Assembly: GCF_010692745.1 (NCBI RefSeq)
Contig: NZ_JAAHTB010000024.1
Coordinates: forward strand, 1-64,000
Reading direction: 5' to 3'
Length of the DNA stretch: 64,000 nucleotides
Source of the DNA: Methylobacterium sp. BTF04
GTDB lineage: Bacteria; Pseudomonadota; Alphaproteobacteria; Rhizobiales; Beijerinckiaceae
Position 1 is the first letter of the stretch; each line of letters opens with the position of its first letter. Below, one piece after another: positions 56,424 to 64,000 of this stretch. The translations under genes were made by a program, and so were the position numbers. Below the pieces are notes generated by a model. It ran no database searches. It was not told where the DNA came from and worked only from the letters and a program-made list of their open reading frames with translations.

Positions 56424-56450
56424 GATGCTTCTTGAAAATGAGAAAGCATC
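56424..56450 (-). promoter_or_regulatory. Hairpin in the leader of the TerC gene
   Basis: GATGCTT (56424-56430) and AAGCATC (56444-56450) pair with a 13-base loop, 15 bases upstream of the start codon, where a ribosome-binding site would be expected. It could control translation. Confidence 0.4.
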
Positions 56451-56610
56451 GGCTCCGACATCACGGAATGCATCACGCAGCATCCCGCCAGAGGGGCCCG
56501 CAGCCGATGGCCCGGACTTGGGGGGTGGCGCAGGGCGAATCAAGTGCGGGGTTCCGGTGCGGGGTTCCGGTGCTTGACAGGTGGCACCTTCCGACGGCCT
56601 CCCAGCGGGC

Positions 56611-57837
56611 ATGACGAGTTGCAACGACGATGGCCCCGCGGTGATCGGCGGCGGCCCTGCCGGGCTCGCGGCCGCGGAGAGACTGGCCGAGGCCGGCCAT
56701 GCCGTGACGCTCTACGACCGGATGCCGAGCGTTGGCCGCAAGTTCCTGATCGCCGGGCGCGGCGGCCTCAACCTGACCCATTCGGAGCCGCTGCCCGCCT
56801 TCCTCGGGCGCTACTATCCCGAGGGCGGCCCGCTCGACGCGGCGATCCGGGCGTTTCCCCCCGACGCCCTGCGCGACTGGTGCGCCGGGCTCGGCCAGCC
56901 CACCTTCGTCGGCTCGAGCGGGCGGGTGTTTCCGGAGAGCTTCAAGGCCTCGCCGCTGCTCCGGGCCTGGCTGGCCCGCCTCGACGGGCTCGGGCTCCGC
57001 ATCCGCACCCGCCACCGTTTCGTCGGCTGGTCGCAGGCCGGCGGCCCGACCTTCGAGACCCCCGATGGCCCGGTCGAGACGCGGCATCGCGGCGTGCTGC
57101 TGGCGCTCGGCGGGGCGAGCTGGCCGCGGCTCGGCTCGGACGGGGCCTGGGTGCCGATCCTGCACGGCGAGGGGATAGCCGTGACGCCGCTACGACCCGC
57201 CAATGGCGGGTTCACGGCAGCGTGGTCGCCGCTGTTTTCCGAACGCTTCGCCGGTACGCCGCTCAAGCGGATCGCCGTGGCGATCGACGGGCACAGCGTC
57301 CGCGGCGAGGCGATGATCACCGCCGACGGGATCGAAGGCGGCGCGATCTACGCCCTGTCGCGTCACATCCGGACGGCGATCGAGACCGGTGCCGGGGCCA
57401 CCCTCACCCTCGACCTGCGCCCCGACCTGACGGAGGCCGCGCTCGTTCGGGCCCTGAGCCATCCGAAGCCCGGCCAGTCCCTCGCCAACCACCTGCGCAA
57501 GGGCGCCGGACTCGAACCGGTGGCGGCCGGCCTGCTGCGCGAGGCCAGGCATCCGCTACCTGTCGCGGCGGACGCGCTCGCCGCGCTGATCAAGGCCGTG
57601 CCGGTGCGCCTCGACGCGGCGCGCCCGATCGCGCGGGCGATTTCCACGGCGGGCGGAGTCGCGTTCGCGGCGCTCGACGCCCGCTCGATGCTGAAAGCCC
57701 GGCCCGGCACCTTCGTGGCCGGAGAGATGCTCGATTGGGAGGCGCCGACCGGCGGTTATCTGCTCCAGGGCGCCTTCGCCTCGGGCCGGGCGGCGGCGGC
57801 GGGCCTGCTCGCCTGGATGGCCGAGGACGCGCGATAG
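56611..57837 (+). CDS. BaiN/RdsA-type NAD(P)/FAD-dependent oxidoreductase (HI0933 family), 408 aa
   Basis: The FAD motif is AVIGGGPAGLAAAERLAEAG (about residues 10-29), followed by KFLIAGRGGLNLTHSEP and FPESFKASPLLRAWLARLDG. The C-terminus has RSMLKARPGTFVAGEMLDWEA and GGYLLQGAFASGRAAAAGLL. These match the HI0933-like flavoprotein family (TIGR03862 branch). The reaction is not established in Alphaproteobacteria. The start at 56611 begins the homologous region; an upstream GTG at 56581 is possible. It is separate from the divergent TerC gene. Confidence 0.85.
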   Translation: MTSCNDDGPAVIGGGPAGLAAAERLAEAGHAVTLYDRMPSVGRKFLIAGRGGLNLTHSEPLPAFLGRYYPEGGPLDAAIRAFPPDALRDWCAGLGQPTFVGSSGRVFPESFKASPLLRAWLARLDGLGLRIRTRHRFVGWSQAGGPTFETPDGPVETRHRGVLLALGGASWPRLGSDGAWVPILHGEGIAVTPLRPANGGFTAAWSPLFSERFAGTPLKRIAVAIDGHSVRGEAMITADGIEGGAIYALSRHIRTAIETGAGATLTLDLRPDLTEAALVRALSHPKPGQSLANHLRKGAGLEPVAAGLLREARHPLPVAADALAALIKAVPVRLDAARPIARAISTAGGVAFAALDARSMLKARPGTFVAGEMLDWEAPTGGYLLQGAFASGRAAAAGLLAWMAEDAR

Positions 57838-57853
57838 GCTCGGAAACTGAAAA

Positions 57854-57884
57854 GGGCTCCCTCTCCCGATGGAAGAGGAAGCCC
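57854..57884 (-). terminator. Intrinsic terminator between convergent genes
   Basis: GGGCTCCCTCT (57854-57864) pairs with AGAGGAAGCCC (57874-57884), one mismatch, and on the minus strand is followed by TTTT. It ends the lipoprotein gene transcript. A second 9-bp hairpin (57900-57908 with 57913-57921) is closer to that gene. Confidence 0.75.
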
Positions 57885-57931
57885 CGTGATCCGTCTCGCC
57901 GGGCGGTCCTGCGACCGCCCGTGAAGAAACC

Positions 57932-58201
57932 TCAGCGGCAGTACACGTCGCCGTAGGCGTCGCGGTAGGTGCCGTAGGGGCAGCGCGGGGCGGTGGACGC
58001 ACCGATGATGGCGCCGCCGGCGCCGCCGATGGCCGCACCCGCGAGGGCGCCGCCGGCCCGGCCAGTCGCCGCTCCGCCGATGGCCGCACCGGCCAGGGCA
58101 CCGAGGCCGGCGCCGCCGAGGGCGCGGTCTTCGGGGGTGTTGCAGGCGCCGAGCGAAAGCGCGAGCGCGCCGGCGAGGGTGGCGGCAATGAGCTTCTTCA
58201 T
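57932..58201 (-). CDS. Glycine-zipper lipoprotein, 89 aa
   Basis: From ATG 58201 the signal peptide ends in the lipobox LSLGAC (Cys about residue 20), so the product is a lipoprotein. The middle (ALGGAGLGALAGAAIGGAAT, GALAGAAIGGAGGAIIGAS) is a glycine-zipper segment like OmpA-linked 17-kDa-antigen proteins. The end is RCPYGTYRDAYGDVYCR with two cysteines. It is likely in the outer membrane. The function is unknown; such proteins are common in Rhizobiales. Confidence 0.82.
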   Translation of the reverse strand: MKKLIAATLAGALALSLGACNTPEDRALGGAGLGALAGAAIGGAATGRAGGALAGAAIGGAGGAIIGASTAPRCPYGTYRDAYGDVYCR

Positions 58202-58415
58202 GGTTGCGAGACTCCCTTGTGCGTCGTGTGGCCCGGCGTTCCGCCGTGGTGGTCGTGCAGGATCGAGCTTAGCTATTCCGATCGAGGAATGCACCTCACA
58301 CGGCTAAGGTTCCGGCGGCGCTTTCCGTTCGCGTCGAAAATTGTCTAGTGGTGCACGCACGCCATCGGATCGCACGGCCTCAGCCGCGATCCACCAGACG
58401 CTCGTCGAGGACTTC

Positions 58416-59033
58416 ATGCTGCGCGCCACCACCATCGTCCGCAAAGCCGCCATCCGTGCCGATGCGGTCGTCGACAGCGTCACCCTCGACCATGCCGCCC
58501 GGCAGGCGCTTCCCGAGACCTTGACGGGGGACGGCGGCCTGAGCTTCGCACCCGCCCTCGACAAGGCGGCGTCCCTGGAGGACGGCGATGCGCTGCGCCT
58601 CGAGGATGGCCGCCTCGTCGCCGTCCGCGCGGCGGGAGAGGCCCTGCTGGAAGTACGCGCCGGTAACCCGGCCCGGCTCCTGCGTCTCGCCTGGCAGCTC
58701 GGCGGCAGCCACGTCCCGGCCGAGATCGGCGCCGACGTGCTGTACGTGCCCCGGAGCGCAGCCGAACTCGTGCGCGGCCAGGGCTGCAGCGCCAGCCCGG
58801 TGACCCGGGCGTTCAAGCCGGAGCGCGCGGCGCATGACCACAGCCAGTGCGGCCACGACCATCACGATCATGGCGCCCACAGCCACGATCACGCGGATCA
58901 CGATCACGGTCATCAGGCCCAGGAACATGGCCATGACCACGGGCATGATCACGGGCATGAACAGGGGCATGAACACGCGACGTCCGCGCATGCCCCGCAC
59001 GTGCACGGACCGGACTGCAAGCACGATCATTGA
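58416..59033 (+). CDS. ureE: Urease accessory protein UreE with histidine-rich tail, 205 aa
   Basis: UreE delivers nickel to urease. The N-terminal domain (residues 1-70) has DSVTLDHAARQALPETLTGD, and the metal domain has LLRLAWQLGGSHVPAEIGAD with the bridging histidine. The last 60 residues are histidine-rich (HDHADHDHGHQAQEHGHDHG and on), giving many nickel-binding sites. GAGGAC precedes ATG 58416. No other ure gene is in the window, so urease itself must be elsewhere. The gene is isolated between a lipoprotein and ruvC. Confidence 0.9.
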   Translation: MLRATTIVRKAAIRADAVVDSVTLDHAARQALPETLTGDGGLSFAPALDKAASLEDGDALRLEDGRLVAVRAAGEALLEVRAGNPARLLRLAWQLGGSHVPAEIGADVLYVPRSAAELVRGQGCSASPVTRAFKPERAAHDHSQCGHDHHDHGAHSHDHADHDHGHQAQEHGHDHGHDHGHEQGHEHATSAHAPHVHGPDCKHDH

Positions 59034-59230
59034 GCGGGAAGGACGCGAGCGCACGGCTTTTCGGACAGCCCGAACTGCCGACACGTCACTGGGTGGCTGG
59101 AGCTTCCGCGGTTCACGCCACCGAGCCGGCCGGTCCCGACGTTGTGCGCCCTGCGTTGGCATAACTCGTCGTTCACGATATGTCCTTAGCGCTCAAGGCC
59201 CACGTCCCGCGCATCGGATCGACGACGACA

Positions 59231-59797
59231 ATGAGCGACACCGTCCGTATCCTCGGCATCGATCCGGGCCTGCGCCGCACCGGCTGGGGGCTGATCGCGG
59301 TGGTCGGGACCAAACTGTCCTATGTCGATTGCGGCGTGGTGACTTCGGATGGGGATCTGCCGCTGGCCCTGCGGCTGCGTGAGCTCCACGAGGGCATCAC
59401 CCGCGTGGTGCACGGCTTCTCACCGGACGAGGTCGCGGTGGAGGAGACCTTCGTCAACAAGGATGCGCAGGCGACGCTGAAGCTCGGACATGCGCGGGCC
59501 ATCGCCCTGCTGGTTCCGGCGCTGGCCGGGCTGCCGGTTTCGGAATACGCGGCCAACCTCGTGAAGAAGACCGTGTGCGGCTCCGGCCATGCCGAGAAGG
59601 CACAGATTCAGGCGATGGTGAAGTTCCTGATGCCGACCGCGACGTTCAAGACCGCGGATGCCGCCGACGCCCTCGCCATCGCCGTCACCCACGCCAACCA
59701 TCGCGGCGCCCACGCCCTGCGGCGCCTGCATGCCCCGGTGCCGGGTACCAGTGCGCTGGCCGCGGCCCGCATCGCGGCGGCGCTGGCCAAGGCCTAG
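59231..59797 (+). CDS. ruvC: Crossover junction endodeoxyribonuclease RuvC, 188 aa
   Basis: RuvC cuts Holliday junctions resolved with RuvAB. The four acidic residues are in [11 protein letters not shown] (D10 region), [13 protein letters not shown] (E), and [15 protein letters not shown] (two Asp), all present. The length is as in other RuvC proteins. The start at 59231 matches the conserved N-terminus [13 protein letters not shown]. It is not adjacent to ruvA; two unrelated genes lie between. Confidence 0.95.
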   Translation: MSDTVRILGIDPGLRRTGWGLIAVVGTKLSYVDCGVVTSDGDLPLALRLRELHEGITRVVHGFSPDEVAVEETFVNKDAQATLKLGHARAIALLVPALAGLPVSEYAANLVKKTVCGSGHAEKAQIQAMVKFLMPTATFKTADAADALAIAVTHANHRGAHALRRLHAPVPGTSALAAARIAAALAKA

Positions 59798-59967
59798 ACC
59801 GGGCCGGTGGCCGGCGCGGACACCGGTGATCCGCGTGGGCCGCATGGGCTTCCGGGAGGTCAGGATCTGCATCTCATCAGATGCAGACAATTTTTCCTAA
59901 CTCGCGTTCACGATCGAAAGATTCCCGGTCCTACAAAGTCGTGTTGCGGAACGGCATGGGAACGACG

Positions 59968-60534
59968 ATGGAGCGGCGCGCTACAGGACGCTACAAGGTC
60001 ATCCTTCCGGCCCTGTGCTGGGGCCGCGGGCGGGGCGATTTCTACGCAGTGACCGACAACGTCTCGTCCGAGGGCATTCGCTTCCGCTCCGCCACTGCGC
60101 CCTCGGTCGACGAGGAATTGACCTGCAACATCCGGCATATCGGAAACCTCGAAGGCCGCGTGATCCAGTCCGCCGATCGGACCTTCGTGATCCGCGTCGT
60201 GGCCAAGAAACACGTCATCGACGACGTCGCCCGGGAATTGCTGCTGCTGTCGGAGCAACAGGTGCCGCTCGTCACCCGCGTGCATCCGCGCATCACGCCC
60301 GACGCCACGGAGGTCGAGGTCGCCCTGTTCGACGGGCGCATACTGCCGGGCAAGCTCCTCAACGTCTCGGCCTCCGGCGCCGCGTTCACGGTGGATGCGC
60401 CCCTGGAGATCGGGACGCCGATCGTGATCGGCCGCACGCCGGCACGGATCGCGCGCCGGTTCGAGACCGGACTCGGGGCGATCTTCATGACGCCGTTCGA
60501 CCCGAGCGTGATCGACGCCCGCATCCGGTTGTGA
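59968..60534 (+). CDS. Protein with two PilZ domains, 188 aa
   Basis: Two c-di-GMP-binding PilZ modules lie in tandem. In the first, ERRATGRYKV supplies RxxxR (R3/R7) and TDNVSSEGIRF the NxSxxG motif. In the second, TRVHPRITPDA supplies RxxxR and LNVSASGAAF the NxSxxG motif. Both sets are complete, so both may bind c-di-GMP. The start is set at 59968, preceded by GGGAACGACG; an earlier ATG at 59956 is possible. It is cytosolic and lies between ruvC and yceI. The output is unknown. Confidence 0.85.
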   Translation: MERRATGRYKVILPALCWGRGRGDFYAVTDNVSSEGIRFRSATAPSVDEELTCNIRHIGNLEGRVIQSADRTFVIRVVAKKHVIDDVARELLLLSEQQVPLVTRVHPRITPDATEVEVALFDGRILPGKLLNVSASGAAFTVDAPLEIGTPIVIGRTPARIARRFETGLGAIFMTPFDPSVIDARIRL

Positions 60535-60556
60535 TGCAGGCGGGTCCGGACCCGCC

Positions 60557-61198
60557 TCAGGGAGCGGCCTTGAACTCGCCCTCCAGACGCAGGGAGACCT
60601 CGTCGCCCACGAGCGGCAGATAGGCGTTGATCCCGAAATCGGAGCGCTTGATCACGGCGCGCCCGTCGAACCCCACGGTGTAGCGCTTGTCGACCGGGTG
60701 GAGCCCGGCCTGGTTGAAGGTGGCATCGAACGAGACCGGCTTCTCGACACCCTTGAGGGTCAGGAGCCCGTTGATCCGGGCCGTGGTCGGGCTCGTCGGC
60801 TCCACCGAGGTGCTGACGAAGGCGGCACTGGGAAATTTCGCCGCGTCGAAGAAATCCGGGCTCTTGAGCTGCGCGTCGAGGGCCGGATTGAGACCGGTGA
60901 TGCTGGCCACACCCAGGGTCACGCGGATGCGGCTCTGGGCCGGCGCCTTCGGGTCGAGATCGGCCTGCGCCGCCACGTCGGTGATCTGGCCGTAATAGGT
61001 CGAGTAGCCGAGGTGATTCACCGACCAGGTGATCTTGCCGTGGGCGGCATCGAGAACGTAGGCCCCGGGGCGAACCTGGTTCGGGTCGGTGGTCGGGCCG
61101 GCATCCTGCGCATGGACGGGCGCGAAGCCGAGCAGCGTCGCAGCCAGAACGGTGCTAGGGCGCAAGGCGGCTCGGGTGATGACGGGTCTACGCTTCAT
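60557..61198 (-). CDS. YceI family periplasmic protein, 213 aa
   Basis: The N-terminal signal peptide (RRPVITRAALRPSTVLAATL, cleavage near VHAQDA) sends it to the periplasm. The YceI lipocalin-like barrel includes AYVLDAAHGKITWSVNHLGY, RVTLGVASITGLNPALDAQL, FPSAAFVSTSVEPT and SFDATFNQAGLHPV. Such proteins bind isoprenoid quinone-like lipids. The start at 61198 is near a RuvA start on the opposite strand. Its role next to ruv genes is unclear. Confidence 0.9.
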   Translation of the reverse strand: MKRRPVITRAALRPSTVLAATLLGFAPVHAQDAGPTTDPNQVRPGAYVLDAAHGKITWSVNHLGYSTYYGQITDVAAQADLDPKAPAQSRIRVTLGVASITGLNPALDAQLKSPDFFDAAKFPSAAFVSTSVEPTSPTTARINGLLTLKGVEKPVSFDATFNQAGLHPVDKRYTVGFDGRAVIKRSDFGINAYLPLVGDEVSLRLEGEFKAAP

Positions 61199-61266
61199 GA
61201 CGCCCCTCGGCTCTCGGCGCGCCCGGCCGGGCGGCCGGACGCATCCCTCCTGATAAGAGACTTCTG

Positions 61267-61884
61267 ATGATCGGCAAGCTGAAGGGCGTGGTGGATTCCT
61301 ACGGAGAGGACTTCGTGATCCTCGACGTGCAGGGGGTCGGCTATGTGGTGCATTGCTCTGCCCGCACCCTCCAGCGCCTGCCGGCCATCGGCGAGGCCGC
61401 GAGTCTGGCCATCGAGACACATGTCCGCGAGGACATGATCCGGCTCTACGGTTTCCGCTCCGACCCGGAGCGCGAGTGGTTCCGCCTGCTCCAGACCGTG
61501 CAGGGCGTCGGCTCCAAGGTCGCGCTCGGTTTGCTCTCGGTGCTGGAGCCCGACGCCCTCGCCACCGCCATCGCCATGGGCGACAAGATCTCGGTGGCCC
61601 GCGCGCCCGGCGTCGGCCCGCGGCTCGCCGCCCGGCTCGTGGCCGAACTCAAGGACAAGGCGCCGGCCTTCGCTCCGCTCGACCCGTCCGTCATCGCCCT
61701 CAACGGTGCGGTTCAGGACCGCTCGGCACCCCAGCCGGTGGCGGATGCGGTCTCGGCCCTGGTCAATCTCGGCTACGCCCCGGTCCAGGCCTCGGCCGCC
61801 ATTGCGGCGGCACTGGCGAGCGCACCGGAGGGCGCCGAGGCCAAGACCCTGATCCGATTGGGCTTGCGCGAACTCGCCCGCTGA
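61267..61884 (+). CDS. ruvA: Holliday junction DNA helicase subunit RuvA, 205 aa
   Basis: RuvA binds Holliday junctions and targets RuvB. The N-terminal OB fold ([20 protein letters not shown]), the helix-hairpin-helix pair ([20 protein letters not shown] and [20 protein letters not shown]) and the C-terminal RuvB-contact domain ([20 protein letters not shown]) are all present. The length is normal. ATG 61267 begins 68 bases from the divergent YceI gene. RuvB follows only after bfd and bfr genes. Confidence 0.95.
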   Translation: MIGKLKGVVDSYGEDFVILDVQGVGYVVHCSARTLQRLPAIGEAASLAIETHVREDMIRLYGFRSDPEREWFRLLQTVQGVGSKVALGLLSVLEPDALATAIAMGDKISVARAPGVGPRLAARLVAELKDKAPAFAPLDPSVIALNGAVQDRSAPQPVADAVSALVNLGYAPVQASAAIAAALASAPEGAEAKTLIRLGLRELAR

Positions 61885-61990
61885 TCCCCCACGTGCCGAT
61901 GCTTCGTGCGCGAGGCAATTGCGCACTTGACGCGCGCCGCGGCCGTTGCCAGATTTGCCCCGAGACGCTAAGGTCCTGATAACAAAGCAG

Positions 61991-62006
61991 TTTCTAATAA
62001 TTCCAA
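61991..62006. promoter_or_regulatory. Possible iron-regulator half-sites upstream of bfd
   Basis: TTTCTAATAATTCCAA in a GC-rich genome holds TTCTAA and TTCCAA, which resemble half-sites of the Rhizobiales Irr box. It lies about 145 bases upstream of bfd. The match is imperfect. Confidence 0.25.
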
Positions 62007-62149
62007 TGTAGCGTCCAACGCAGTGGCCGGGTTGGTGTTTTCAGCACGAACCCGTTCCACCGCCCCGATTTCGACGAAGCGGCCGGGTCGAGTCCCGCCC
62101 GGTAGCTTCAGCCCCGCGGCACGATGCACAGCGTGAGTCACGGTCCCGC

Positions 62150-62419
62150 ATGATCGTCTGTTCCTGCAACGTCCTGTCCGACAACGCCGTGCGTGCGTGT
62201 CTCCATCGCGGTCCGGATTGTCCGCGGACGCCGGCCCAGGTCCATGCCTGCCTCGGCTGCAGCCCGAAATGCGGGCGCTGCGCGCGCACCATCCGCTCGA
62301 TCATGGAGAATGCGCTTCAGGGGGCCCTGGAAGAGGCCGGCCATGCGTGCTCGGCGACTTGCGCGAGCAGCTGTAGTTTGGTCAAGGTCCAACCTGCGGA
62401 GGAAGGGATCGCCGCCTGA
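62150..62419 (+). CDS. bfd: Bacterioferritin-associated ferredoxin Bfd, 89 aa
   Basis: Bfd gives electrons to bacterioferritin for iron release. The [2Fe-2S] cysteines are in [11 protein letters not shown] (C-x-C) and [20 protein letters not shown] (further cysteines), the BFD-like fold. A C-terminal extension with more cysteines ([12 protein letters not shown]) is unusual. It lies 62 bases before bfr, so both should be co-expressed. The start codon is 62150; no strong ribosome-binding site is seen. Confidence 0.82.
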   Translation: MIVCSCNVLSDNAVRACLHRGPDCPRTPAQVHACLGCSPKCGRCARTIRSIMENALQGALEEAGHACSATCASSCSLVKVQPAEEGIAA

Positions 62420-62481
62420 GCACCTGTCCGAGGTGCAACGCTCCCTTCCGGCAACGGTCAGCGTCAAGGGAGATTGGGCGG

Positions 62482-62979
62482 ATGAAGGGTGATGCGAAGG
62501 TCGTCGAGTACCTCAACCGGGGACTGCGCAGCGAACTGACGGCGGTGAGCCAGTACTGGCTCCATTTCCGCATGCTCAACGATTGGGGATACATCGAGCT
62601 CGCCAAGTTCTGGCGCAAGGAATCGATCGAGGAGATGAACCACGCGGATCGCTTCGTCGACCGAATTCTGTTCCTCGACGGCTTCCCCAACTTGCAGGAA
62701 CTCGATCCGCTGCGGATCGGCCAGAACATTCAAGAGATCATCGACTGCGATCTCGCCGCCGAGACCGAGGCGCGGGCGCTCTATCTCGAAGCCGCGCAGT
62801 ATTGTGATTCGATCAACGACCGGGTGTCGAAGAGCCTGTTCGAGGCGCTGGCCGCCGACGAGGAGGGTCATATCGACTTCCTCGAGACCCAGTTGAACCT
62901 GATCCAGCAGATCGGCCTGCCCCTCTACGCGCAGAAGCATATCGGCGGCCTGGAAGCGATCGCGCCGGAAGCCGACTGA
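62482..62979 (+). CDS. bfr: Bacterioferritin Bfr, 165 aa
   Basis: A 24-mer iron-storage protein. The ferroxidase ligands E18, E51, H54 and the later pair (E and H in [10 protein letters not shown] region) and heme ligand M52 (IEEMNHADR) are present, with the conserved start [24 protein letters not shown] lies upstream of ATG 62482. It is followed by a strong terminator. Together with bfd it forms an iron storage and release unit. Confidence 0.96.
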   Translation: MKGDAKVVEYLNRGLRSELTAVSQYWLHFRMLNDWGYIELAKFWRKESIEEMNHADRFVDRILFLDGFPNLQELDPLRIGQNIQEIIDCDLAAETEARALYLEAAQYCDSINDRVSKSLFEALAADEEGHIDFLETQLNLIQQIGLPLYAQKHIGGLEAIAPEAD

Positions 62980-62990
62980 CCTGACAGCGT

Positions 62991-63020
62991 CCCGCGGCGT
63001 GCCGATCGCCGCGGGTTTTT
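62991..63020 (+). terminator. Intrinsic terminator of bfd-bfr
   Basis: CCCGCGGCG (62991-62999) pairs perfectly with CGCCGCGGG (63007-63015), followed by TTTTT. It lies 12 bases past the bfr stop. Confidence 0.92.
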
Positions 63021-63137
63021 CAGGGTGTGATGACCCGCTGATCAATTGCCCGCAGGGTCAGAGTGGCCTGTAGTGCGAATCAGTCCAGAGTAGCGTCGAG
63101 CACGCGAAATCCGCTCCGGATGCCGTCGATCCGACCC

Positions 63138-63260
63138 TCATCCGAACGACGCGACGCGGCCACCGATCGACTGCCAGCGCGCACTGCACGGTGTGTGTGC
63201 GAAAAACTCCTCGAAATCGTCGAAGGCCATCGTCTCGAAGCCAGCGGGGGCGTCGCCCAT
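63138..63260 (-). pseudogene. Possible Uma2-family N-terminal remnant, 40 codons
   Basis: From ATG 63260, with GGGAG about seven bases upstream, a short frame reads [20 protein letters not shown] then [14 protein letters not shown] and stops. This resembles the start of Uma2 (PD-(D/E)XK) proteins, whose usual opening is a T-x-D-E-F helix followed by a RWELIDG-like strand. The catalytic part is absent downstream. It may be a decayed gene or a coincidence. No continuation is found in other frames. Confidence 0.35.
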
Positions 63261-63392
63261 CCTGAACTCCCGCGGCGGCCTGATGCCACCGGCGGGAATG
63301 TAGCGCGATCGGTGCCGTTGTGCGACATCGGGCGCGAGCCCCCCCCTTTTCGCCGGAGCAGGCCCCGCGCCGGGTCCCCACCGAGAGCCCGC

Positions 63393-64000
63393 TTGAGCAA
63401 GCCCCCCTCCCCGAAACCCGTTCCGATCCCGGCCTCGATCCTGACCCCCGAGCGGCGGCAAGACGACCTGGAGACCTCGATCCGCCCGTTGAGTCTGTCC
63501 GAGTTCATCGGGCAGCGGGCGGCGCGGGCCAACATGAGCATCTTCATCGAATCGGCGCGGAAGACCGGTTCGGCGCTCGACCACGTTCTGTTCGTCGGGC
63601 CGCCGGGGCTCGGCAAGACCACGCTGGCGCAGATCGTGGCCCGCGAACTCGGGGTGAACTTCCGCTCGACCTCCGGCCCGGTCATCGCCAAGGCGGGCGA
63701 TCTCGCTGCCCAGCTCACGAATCTCGAGGAGCGCGACGTGCTCTTCATCGATGAGATCCACCGGCTCAATCCGGCGGTGGAGGAAATCCTCTATCCGGCG
63801 ATGGAGGATTACCAGCTCGACCTGATCATCGGCGAGGGGCCGGCGGCGCGCTCGGTGAAGATCGAGCTGCCGAAATTCACCCTCGTCGGTGCCACCACCC
63901 GCGCGGGCCTGCTCACCACACCGCTGCGCGACCGGTTCGGCATCCCGATCCGGCTCGAATTCTACGATGTCGACGAACTCGAACTCATCGTCAGCCGCGG
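63393..64000 (+). CDS. ruvB: Holliday junction DNA helicase RuvB, partial
   Basis: RuvB is the ATPase motor of the RuvAB branch-migration complex. About 202 residues are visible: Walker [10 protein letters not shown] (residues 69-77), Walker B LFIDEIHR (117-124), sensor 1 [20 protein letters not shown]. The start is TTG at 63393 ([11 protein letters not shown]); the frame is open to the end of the window. It lies downstream of bfd-bfr, away from ruvA and ruvC. Confidence 0.93.
   Translation, partial: MSKPPSPKPVPIPASILTPERRQDDLETSIRPLSLSEFIGQRAARANMSIFIESARKTGSALDHVLFVGPPGLGKTTLAQIVARELGVNFRSTSGPVIAKAGDLAAQLTNLEERDVLFIDEIHRLNPAVEEILYPAMEDYQLDLIIGEGPAARSVKIELPKFTLVGATTRAGLLTTPLRDRFGIPIRLEFYDVDELELIVSR

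Noticed and set aside
56410..56600. yybP-ykoY (manganese) riboswitch upstream of the TerC gene
   Set aside because: The conserved loops are not recognisable; only a simple hairpin is seen.

Overview
The window is high-GC (roughly two-thirds G+C or more), densely coded DNA from an alphaproteobacterium. The gene repertoire and families (DUF6101, the TIGR02281 aspartic protease, DUF1289, [4Fe-4S] APS reductase CysH, a CbbR-type Calvin-module cluster, Rhizobiales-type palindromic repeats) point to Methylobacterium/Methylorubrum or a close relative. This placement is an inference from protein families; no database search was possible. I found no rRNA, tRNA, CRISPR array, transposase or phage gene.

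Layout. 1-1.7 kb: the tail of an outer-membrane protein with a strong terminator, then several small proteins. 2-8 kb: an exopolysaccharide module (a GT2/GT4 fusion and a GT4 glycosyltransferase, a Wzz/GumC-type copolymerase, a WecG/TagA transferase). 8-14.4 kb: housekeeping genes (Nudix hydrolase, TusA, glutamate-cysteine ligase, RsmE, UbiA) plus two secreted proteins of unknown function. 14.4-22.7 kb: CysQ, a cold-shock protein, a Tat-exported phosphoesterase, a DUF1932 dehydrogenase, an aspartate aminotransferase and a methyltransferase. 22.9-30.7 kb: a complete sulfate-to-sulfide module. cysH-cysD-cysN run leftwards and an Lrp/AsnC regulator, cysJ and cysI run rightwards, with candidate operators between and beside them. 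30.9-39.7 kb: TetR regulator, PyrF, uracil-DNA glycosylase, chloroperoxidase-like hydrolase, an IorAB-type molybdenum hydroxylase and a sensor histidine kinase, with an array of long palindromic repeats. 39.9-46.6 kb: HPP/CBS membrane protein, divergent cobT/cobS, DUF1289, a frameshifted aspartic protease, DusA and YebC. 46.6-52.6 kb: a leftward fbp-prk-rpe-cbbY cluster facing a divergent CbbR-type LysR gene that is ATGA-coupled to a ferredoxin-reductase-like flavoprotein. No RuBisCO, transketolase or aldolase gene is present in the window. 52.7-58.2 kb: acyltransferase, peptidoglycan amidase, TerC, a BaiN-like flavoprotein and a glycine-zipper lipoprotein. 58.4-64 kb: orphan UreE, then ruvC, ruvA and a partial ruvB, separated by a tandem-PilZ protein, a YceI protein and a bfd-bfr iron-storage pair.

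The most notable items are the RuBisCO-less phosphoribulokinase cluster with a perfect palindrome in front of prk, a one-base frameshift in the aspartic protease gene, a single protein with two complete PilZ motif sets, the about 189-nt-period palindrome array, a GntR-like operator in front of the HPP/CBS gene, and the dispersed ruv genes. None of these amounts to a clearly new system; each is stated with its limits.
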